From positions 280,169 to 344,168 of the forward strand of contig MU130701.1 in the NCBI GenBank assembly GCA_015039465.1: DNA of 64,000 bases, given 5' to 3'. The notes beneath the pieces are model-generated. The model was not told where the DNA came from and did no database searches. It saw only the letters and a list, made by a program, of their open reading frames with translations. The translations under genes and the position numbers were made by a program. The stretch's first letter is position 1. Every line of letters begins with the position of its first letter. Below, in pieces: positions 55,784 through 64,000 of the stretch. The stretch is from Phlegmacium glaucopus. Lineage: Eukaryota > Basidiomycota > Agaricomycetes > Agaricales > Cortinariaceae.

Positions 55784-57153
55784 ATGGCCCCTCGAAAGCG
55801 TGGCGGTCGCCTTAAAGGCCCTGCCACACTACAAACCTCTTCGAGCACTCAAGCTGTTAACATCTGCGGCTTTCCTGCTCTAGCTGATGAAATATACCTC
55901 GAAATCACCTCTCATATAGCCTCTGTACCTATTCCTACGCCAATCAGTTCAACTTCGCATCCAGAGATACGTCGCTCTAGGCACGAGACACTGCTGTCTC
56001 TCTCACAGACCTGCCGTTCGCTTCGTAGGGTTTTTTTGCGTTACCTATGGCAACGTATTGAGGTCCGCGAGGGAATGAAAGTAGGGGATGAAAATGATAC
56101 TTTGATAGACCCTTCACCTTTCAATAACCCCGATGCAAACCAGAAACCACTCAAGACGTACACAGTTGAGCTTGTTCGTCAATTGGAGATCGTGACTGTC
56201 CGCAACCCGCAGTTGGCCCAATATGTCAAGTGAGCTCTATTTGAATCCTCGATTTTGCATCTTGTTCATTCATTAAAAGCTACATTGACGTATTCATTGG
56301 GGAACATTCATATGACACAGTCCTTGCTGAATTGGCGCGTTGTTTGAATCTATCCTCAAACCTGCAAACGATCCAGATCGATGTCATTTTGAGTTCTAAA
56401 CGACCCTTGGGGAACATTTTCGAGCGAGCTTTCAAGAAATATTCATACCCTCAAATTCGCAATGTCTTTGTCATGTCATTGAGCGAATCCTTGCTTGGAT
56501 CTTGCCCGGAGGTAAGGCGCATTGGATTTATAACAGGTTGGACGGTACCGAGGTCGTCACTGCACAGGATAGTTACCAACTGTCCTCATTTGGAAGCACT
56601 CGAAGATTTCAGTGGTTTCATTTGCAGAGGCGATACTGGCAAATGTACGATTTTATATTTGGTTCAACTCAGCTTTAAGTCCCTTACTATATCCAAATGT
56701 TCAAGTTGTCGTCGAAGACTTCCCTAACCTCCGCCATATCACGATAACTCCTTCAATGTTGCTAGAAAACAACTTTCCTGTACCTTCTTTTCTTCCTGCC
56801 ATAACTCAGCTGATTCCTCCATTTTTTAGACCGACATCCTTATCCTTGCTAAGCTGAACCAACTACAGACCATCACTTTATTATGGCAACCATTGCTGCT
56901 GCCTCTTGAACTTAAACTTCGTCTTTTCCACCGATCACCCTTGGAACGGTCCAAATATCTGGACGAAGTAAAGGAAGGTTGGATCGACAGAGCAAAACGA
57001 ATTTTGATCTTGGTCCAACGTCGCGATAAGCTTGAGAAACTCCTGATGGTCGTAACTGCCTCACTGAATGATGGCTCGGAGGTTGATGGTACAGTTACAC
57101 AAACCATCGCATTGAAGCCGTCTGAGGATTCGAGGAAAATTTTGGCTACTTGA
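55784..57153 (+). CDS. F-box-like protein
   Basis: This is a probable substrate adaptor of an SCF ubiquitin ligase, or one of the many agaric F-box-like proteins of unknown target. The exons are 55784-56229, 56280-56644, 56706-56779 and 56830-57153 (402 residues); introns of 50, 61 and 50 nt keep phase. The F-box-like segment (about residues 25-90) is GFPALADEIYLEITSHIASV, then LLSLSQTCRSLRRVFLRYLW, QRIEV. The rest has leucine-rich-like strands (LARCLNLSSNLQTIQID, CPHLEALEDF, FPNLRHITI, LNQLQTITLLW), as expected for a target-binding region. The basic N-terminus (MAPRKRGGR) may be a nuclear signal. The 3' end is the first in-frame TGA; an extra downstream exon cannot be excluded. Confidence 0.75.
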
Positions 57154-57596
57154 CTGTCACTGATGGAACCTTCCAGACCAAGTGAGTATATACATATCTC
57201 TGTGAATACATTAATGATAAATTTGATAATATCCAGATAGAACGGTCGACCTTCCACATTGTGAGTCATGCGAAGGCTCGCTAGTCACTGTTCAGGGAGG
57301 AGTCAGCGTGAATTATTTAAATATGTGCGGATCGCTGAAGTTGCCATGAACTTGAACGACTCTCACATTCCTGAGGTAGCTACATTTGCATTGTAGTGAT
57401 GACTGGAAGACCTTCCAAATTTACTAGGCAGCACCTAGTCATAGCCAGCCTGACGAAATGGGTTCTTTAGAATTTAATATCAATATTTGCAGCGAGCACA
57501 ACAGACCAAAGCAAACGGTGCATCGCCTCTTGTCAATCAATCAACGTCACGGTTAATCAACCTTTGTGGCTTTGATTCTCGCACTTGCTGAGCACA
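57154..57596. other. Intergenic, upstream of NACHT gene 2
   Basis: No gene is supported. The last 40 nt before the ATG at 57597 (CTTTGTGGCTTTGATTCTCG-like, CACTTGCTGAGCAC) resemble the same position upstream of the other two NACHT genes. Confidence 0.4.
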
Positions 57597-60253
57597 ATGA
57601 CGAGCCCTAGCCATTATACATCGACATCGGCCCCTTCAATGTGGCATAGTTCAGCGGGTCACGCAAAGCCAGAGACTTTCGAACATCAAGTCTCTAGTAA
57701 CACAATGATAACCGGCGGTAACTTCGTCACTGTGACGGTGGACGAAGGCGGCGTCTTCCAAAACCTCCAAAACCATACACATTTCACAACTGAAAGGGGA
57801 CTGGGTATCCATCAAGCAATCCTGCTACATAATTATGTTCTAAATACTCTCCACAGGTATTCGCAAACTTGCCAAAGTGATTGCGCCAGGTGCTATTCAC
57901 AACTCAGCGGAACGATATGACCCCCCAAAATGCCACTCAAACACTCGCAAAGCAGTCCTCAAAGCAATCATGGATTGGGTTCAAGGACTTGAAGACGCGG
58001 AGAGACGCTGTTATTTCATGTGGCTCTACGGCCCAGCAGGTGCAGGGAAATCCGCTATTGCCCAGACCATCGCCGAGCTATGCCATAAATTGAAGCTCCT
58101 TGCAGCTAGCTTTTTCTTTTCGAGAACAGCAGCAGGTCGTAGTGATGGATCTCGTCTTGTTGCTACGCTTACATATCAACTTTGCCTGTCCATCCCAGAA
58201 ATCCGGACCTACGTTGAGGACGCCGTAGAACTCGATCCCAATATCTTCTCACTTTCTCTAGAGGACCAGCTTCAGACACTGATTATCGAACCGTTGTCCC
58301 ACTTCCGCGATAATCTGAGTCGGTATCATGGCCACATACACCCAATGCTCATCATTATAGACGGACTCGATGAATGCGCTTCAGCAATCCACGTTCAACG
58401 TTATGTGCTAAAGACTCTAGCTAATAAGCTCCCAATTCCTATGCTTTTCCTTGTTGCAAGTCGTCCTGAGCCCTATATACGTGGGTTTTTTACGACAGAG
58501 CCGATGGAATCAATAACAACCACCCTTGCCCTCGATGATTCCTACTTACCCGATGATGATATCAAAGTATTTCTAGAGGCGAAATTCGATGTCATTAAGC
58601 AAAACCACCCACTAAGACACCAGTTGCCCGAATCATGGCCATCAGCAATGGACATTGGTCACCTGGTTCGTAAATCATCAGGTCAATTTATCTATGCTTC
58701 CACAGTCATGAAGTACGTCCAATCTCCTCGTCATTGGCCTACGGATCGATTGGCGATCATATTTGGGATTATGGACCGTGGAAAAGATACTCCATTTGCC
58801 GCCCTTGATGCGCTATACGCCTGCATATTTTCTTTTGTGGAAGATATCAATAAGGTATTAGAAGTCTTAAGTGTTCTCTTCCTCGTGAGGTCATCACTAG
58901 TTCGAAAGAGTTCTGCCTTCATTGAGGCCCTTCTCGGTCTACGAAGTGGCGACTTGAATATAACATTGATTGATCTGCATTCCATTCTGGCCATCCCAGC
59001 TCAAACGGATGTAGGCGAAATACGGGTTTTACATGCCTCTCTTGGAGACTTTCTTCTGGATCGAACACGTTCCGGAAACTATCACATCAATCTAGGCCAC
59101 TCTCACGCCAACCTGACACGACACCTTATCAGGTTTATTCAACAGAAGGTTACACCCGACCCTGGTATGTCATCTTTGTTTTTTTTTTCAACTGTCGTCG
59201 GATTCTGAAAGACCATTCGCCATGCTGCTTCGTTCAGAAATTCCTGTGCTCCACCAACTTTCCTTTGCCATCTTTCCCGTGCACTGTACACAGTCATACC
59301 CTACCGCGGAACTCTTGGATGCACTCTGGAGTTTCAACGCCTCTGCTTTTTGGACACCTTATTTTTCAGGAAACTGGAAACAAGGTTTCATGGATGAGCT
59401 TGATCGTATTTCACCCAAAACATCTCGAGCTTCTCGGTTGTCGGACTTTTTTACCTGGTTGAAAGCTTACGTATGTCAGCCCTTCGTATGCTAGTAAGCT
59501 ACCTGCTCATGTAAGTTGGTCATGTTATTTAGGGGTCTAGCAAGGCAGGACAAGACCTGTATTCCCGCTATATGCTCAGTTGGGATCGGTACATGCGACA
59601 TTCTCTAACATATTTATCTCTCGGACCGCTCCATGGCCAATACATTGCCTTCTTTATTCTGCCGCAACTTCGCAATAACTATGTAGCGCAACGTGTTTTT
59701 GAATCGTACACGCACTGGGGATCACTATGGGATATTGTTTCCGCCCTCTCATTCCACGATGGTGATCATGAGTATGATCTCATGCTGATGGAATTCTTTA
59801 GTGACCCCAGCCGTTCTGGTCCATTTTACCTTGATGGTAAAAAATATGCAAGTTTTGCCATAACATTTACAAAGTATCTCTTTGACCAGTAAGTATCTGA
59901 ATCTGCAAAAGTTTTTCCTCTCCTTACTCACCTATAAATGTAGTACGTTGTTTGGGGAACACGACTTGTCTTGCCTCTCCATTGTATTGTTAAAGGCATC
60001 CTATTCGAAAGAGCTCGCAACCCTCCTGACTTCAAAGCTACCGAACCTGATTGAGTCCCAAAATCTTGACCTTGCGCCAAAAATGGCTGACATTGTGAAG
60101 ACGTATTCTAACAGTGTAAATTACCTCTTATTATGATACCTTTTTTTTGGCTATAGAAACTGATTATTTTACACACAGGTTCCTAAACTAAGGATCCGCA
60201 ACTTCCATAGAGGACTTTCTCGATGGATCAGTTCCAAGTTCCGTAGTCCATGA
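57597..60253 (+). CDS. NACHT NTPase 2 (NLR-like)
   Basis: The complete model has six exons, 57597-57804, 57857-59164, 59238-59470, 59533-59888, 59944-60115 and 60179-60253 (783 residues), all in phase. It shares the architecture of NACHT gene 1: GGNFVTVTVDEGGVFQN, Walker A GPAGAGKSAIAQTIAE, Walker B LIIIDGLDECAS, VASRPEPYIRGFF, SSGQFIYASTVMKYVQSPRHW, then the repeat-free C-terminal region. It has an extra 73 nt intron (59165-59237) where the other copies are continuous coding; that stretch is diverged and the intron seems to bypass it. The C-terminus (VPKLRIRNFHRGLSRWISSK) differs from gene 1. It is the most diverged of the three complete copies. Confidence 0.85.
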
Positions 60254-61433
60254 CTTCCCTCTAAATATCGTATACACAATAACCCCACCACGCATACGCT
60301 CATACGGCCCATTCTCCGATCCTTGGTGACGAACTATGCTGTGCATTGAGTGCCCCCGTTCGAGTCAGCGAGTTAATAACGAGTTACGGTCCCACAAGTG
60401 CTGGATATCACTACTACGACCATCTTGGACCGCCGTGCCCCCACTTTCAATATTCAATGCTAGCGTTGTGAGAAGGCGGAAGGAAGAGGGAGAAGAGTGT
60501 AAGATAGTTAGATGAAGCATAGTCTCTCTGAGGGGGAAGAGCTTAGGGGGCCACCTTCCGCACCTTGGGCACCGACTTTTTCCTGGATCTGCGATGAGAC
60601 CTTATGCATCCGACATCAATGATATGGGCGCAATGCAGTGAGAACCGCTGATGGGACTGGAGAGACGAAGCGATGGTTTGTCAGTCAGCCGGTAAAACAT
60701 TAAACGTTAAACTCTAGAAATCACCAGGGAACGTAAACGCAGCAGAATTGCTGGACAAATGTAGATATTAGGAAGTACTAGAATCTGTAAATCCTCCTTT
60801 GGAACTGACTAGTGTCCTTGCATAACCGTTTGCGCACTGGCTTTGGAAATTCGCATTTGTATCTATTTGTCCGTTATGGTCTGTCACGCATTGGTAAGCT
60901 GAGATCTATAGATCATGCGGACTGATGAAGCAGCGAGTGGGACAGCGAAAATGATAACGACGACGAGTGTGCTGTTCACACTGGTTTCACAGCCTGTGTT
61001 ATCTGGGTTATCAGGGCGTTATTGCACAATTTGTCTTGTCATCGTCGAGTCACCGATAAATAAATGCGAATATACTATGTAGTGTTGCCGCAGCTCGGCT
61101 CAGCTCATGGGTCTCCTTGTTTGTACCTGTGTACCATGGGTCCCTCGGTATGTAACCTTGTATACTCTTGTATACCGCCTGTACCGAAACCAGGGTTTAT
61201 TGATGCAGCTCAGCTTTGAGAGTCAGGCCACTGGTCACCCGATATGTAAAGATCACCTCTTTTGGCTGTGATACTTTTGTTGCACTTGCGGAACAATTTT
61301 CGGATCAACACATGCGGTACCGATGGCCATGGCTATACTCCTTACTTCCTGACCAGTGCATCACACGGTATAAACACTCTATTGTGAAATCAATCGACTT
61401 TTCTGGCTGTGATGCTTGCACTTCCTGGGCACG
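60254..61433. other. Intergenic, upstream of NACHT gene 3
   Basis: No gene was recognised. From about 61220 the sequence is homologous to the upstream region of NACHT gene 1. A short stretch around 61110-61190 has repeated GTACC/GTATAC motifs. The remainder (60300-61100) shows nothing firm. Confidence 0.4.
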
Positions 61434-64000
61434 ATGACTCTGAGCAAAGTGGATGCAGGACCCAGTCATACCTCGACATTTTCCCCTTCAAAATTCTCCA
61501 TACGGCATGGTTCATCGAGCCATGCAAAGACAGGGACCACTGTGGAACATGAAATATCCAGCAACACGATGATCACCGGCGGTAACTTTATCACCGTGAC
61601 AGTAGATGAAGGGGGTGTCTTTCAAAATAATACAAATCTCATAACTGAAGGGCGAAAGGGTAAGTATTGGGCAATTCTATAATGCATTATTATCTTAAAT
61701 ACCACAGGAATGCGCAAGCTTGGAAAAACGATTGCTCCAGGTGCTTTTCACAACTCAGCAGAACGACATGACCCCCCAAAATGTCATCCAAAAACTCGCG
61801 AAGTGGTTCTGAAGAAAATCATGGATTGGGTCCAAGGACTTGAAAGCGAAGAGAGACGCTGTTATTTCATGTGGCTCTACGGCTCGGCAGGTGCAGGGAA
61901 ATCCGCTATCGCCCAGACCATCGCCGAGCTATGCCACGAATTGAAACTCCTTGCCGCTAGCTTTTTCTTTTCGAGAACAACAGCGGGTCGCAGTGACCAT
62001 TCTCGTCTTATCGCTACGCTTACGTATCAACTTTGCCTGTCCATCCCGGAAATCCGGACCCACGTCGAGGACGCTGTAGAACTCGATCCCAATATCTTCT
62101 CACTTTCTCTAGAGGACCAGCTTCGGAAACTGATTATCGAACCATTGTCTCACTTCCACGATAACCCCAGTCAGTATCATGGCCGCATACAACCAAAGCT
62201 CATCATTATCGACGGACTCGATGAATGCGCTTCAGCAGTCGACGTTCAGCATTACGTGTTGCAGATTCTTGCCGACAAACTCCCAATTCCTATGCTTTTC
62301 CTCGTTGCAAGTCGTCCTGAGCCCTGTATACGTGGGTTTTTTACGACAGAGCCGATGGAATCAATAACAACCACCCTTGCCCTCGACGATTCCTACCTAC
62401 CCGATGATGATATCAAAGTATTTTTAGAAGCGAAATTCGATGCCATTAAACGAGACCACCCAGCAAGGGACCAATTGCCCGAATTGTGGCCATCGGCAGG
62501 CGATATCGACCACCTTGTTCGTAAATCATCAGGTCAATTTATTCATGCTTCTACGGTCATGAAATATATTGAATCACCTCACCATTGGCCTACGGATCGA
62601 CTTGCGGTCGTGTGTGAGATCATGAGCCGTGGAAACGACACTCTATTCGCCGATCTTGATGCGTTATACACCCACATATTTTCTTCGGTGGGAGACGTCA
62701 ATAAGGTATTAGAAGTCCTTAGCGTTCTTCTCCTTGTGAAGACTTCAATAGTGCTGATGAATTCGGCGCTCATTGAAAACCTTCTCGGTCTACGAAGGGG
62801 CGACTTGAAGATAACATTAATTGATCTGCATTCAATTCTGACCATCCCAGATCAAGCAGATGCAGGCGAGATACGGGTTCTACATGCGTCTCTTGGAGAC
62901 TTTCTTCTAGATCCATCACGTTCTGGGAAGTATCACATCAATAAGGGACATGCTCATGCCAACATAACACAACATCTTATGAGGTGTATTCCCCAGCAGG
63001 TTACACGCAACCGCATGCATTTGTCTCGAGCATCGTTGGATTCTGAAAATCGCCTACTCTACAATCTTTCAATCGCCAACTTTATCGCGCACTGTACACA
63101 ATCATACCCTACTGCAGAACTCTTGAATGCGCTCTGGAGCTTCAACATATCCGCCTTTTGGAAAGCTTATACTCCACTCTGGGACGAGGCATGCGTATTC
63201 ATGGATGAGGTTCAAATCCTTGCAGCAGGCTCGGACCATACTTCGCCCAAAGCATCTCTAGCTTCTCGATTATCAGCCTTTTTTACTTGGTTGAAAATAA
63301 ATGTATGTGATCCCTTCATCGGGCCACAATACTGACTGACGTAAATCGGTTTCGTTATTTAGGGGTCTAGCAATGAAGGACAAGACTTGTATTCCCGCTA
63401 TATGTTCACTTGGGATCAGCACATCCAACATTCTTTAACCCGATTATCCCTCAGACCGATCGAGACCCAATGTATTATCTTGTTTATTTTACCGGAATTT
63501 CGCGAGAACCACTGTCATGCGCGAGATATCTTTACTTGCGACACCATTGGCCCCGGATATCAGTCGCTGTTGAATGTTTCTTCCATCCTCGAGTACCACA
63601 ATGGCGATCGCAGGTATGATCTCCTGCTGAGAGACTTCTTTAGTGACCCCAGCCGTTCTGGTCCATTCTACTTGGATGGTGATAAATATGCAAGGTTTGC
63701 CATAACATTTACGAAATATCTCATTGGACGGTACGTATGTGATTTCGTAAAAGCATTTTCTTACTCACAGTGCAACACGGTCTTCCTTCAGGTTGAATTC
63801 GGAATGCGACTTATCTTGCCTCTCCATTCTATTGCCAAAAGCATCCTATTCGGAAGAGCTCGCAACTCTCTTGGATTCAAAACTTCGTAGCGTGATTGAG
63901 GTGATTGAGGTCCACAGACCTCAAATAGCACAAGAAGTGGCTGATATCGTAAAAACGTACTGTAGCAGCGTGAGTTACGATGTTGTAGAAATGTACTGTA
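61434..64000 (+). CDS. NACHT NTPase 3, partial at the window end
   Basis: This is a near-identical duplicate of NACHT gene 1. The exons are 61434-61659, 61708-63302, 63363-63730 and 63771-63969; the terminal exon lies beyond the window. Exon 2 is exactly as long as in gene 1 (1595 nt) with scattered substitutions. Walker A (GSAGAGKSAIAQTIAE), Walker B (LIIIDGLDECAS) and all other blocks are intact, so the gene is probably functional. The 48 nt first intron contains a TAA in the coding frame, which confirms that it is removed. Intron 3 (63731-63770) is only 40 nt by this model, versus 56 nt in gene 1. The promoter region is duplicated too. Confidence 0.85.

Overview
This is a 64 kb stretch of fungal nuclear DNA, most likely from a mushroom-forming basidiomycete (Agaricomycetes). 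The evidence is many short GT-AG introns (about 48-75 nt), DUF6535 membrane proteins, a family of stand-alone NACHT NTPases, a knuckle-bearing gag-like family typical of agaric genomes, and a single-pass cysteine-rich receptor-like protein of a common agaric type. Gene models were built by hand, by joining open frames at splice signals that keep phase and restore family motifs. No tRNA, rRNA or CRISPR array was seen.

Left part (1-19 kb), repeat-rich: a truncated Ty3/gypsy element (gag zinc knuckle, protease, RT, RNase H) ends at a poly-A tract. Next comes a large imperfect inverted duplication (4029-5946 and 7316-9174). Each arm carries a copy of an unrecognised gene; the right copy looks usable and the left one is decayed. 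The loop between the arms shares dispersed repeats with 16-18.7 kb. Two DUF6535 membrane proteins with identical exon layout lie tail to tail (10194-12740 and 13012-16040).

Middle part (19-45.5 kb), mostly conserved single-copy genes: a cysteine-rich single-pass membrane protein, an Rsc1/2-like bromodomain-BAH subunit of a chromatin remodeller, a two-finger C2H2-type transcription factor, a GH99/GH71-like protein with an 800-residue proline/glutamine-rich tail, a uridine-kinase-like P-loop kinase (divergent from the previous gene across a 156 bp promoter), a caleosin, an FKBP12 prolyl isomerase and a short-chain dehydrogenase.

Right part (45.5-64 kb), an accessory island: three NACHT NTPase genes in the same orientation (49.7, 57.6 and 61.4 kb; the last runs off the window) plus a decayed fourth copy at 45.7 kb. 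Between them are two MITE-like elements (one with a perfect 8 bp target duplication), a roughly 275 bp tandem array that feeds into a chimeric gag-like/SH3 gene, and an F-box protein. The island looks like an NLR-type recognition cluster growing by tandem duplication amid small transposons.
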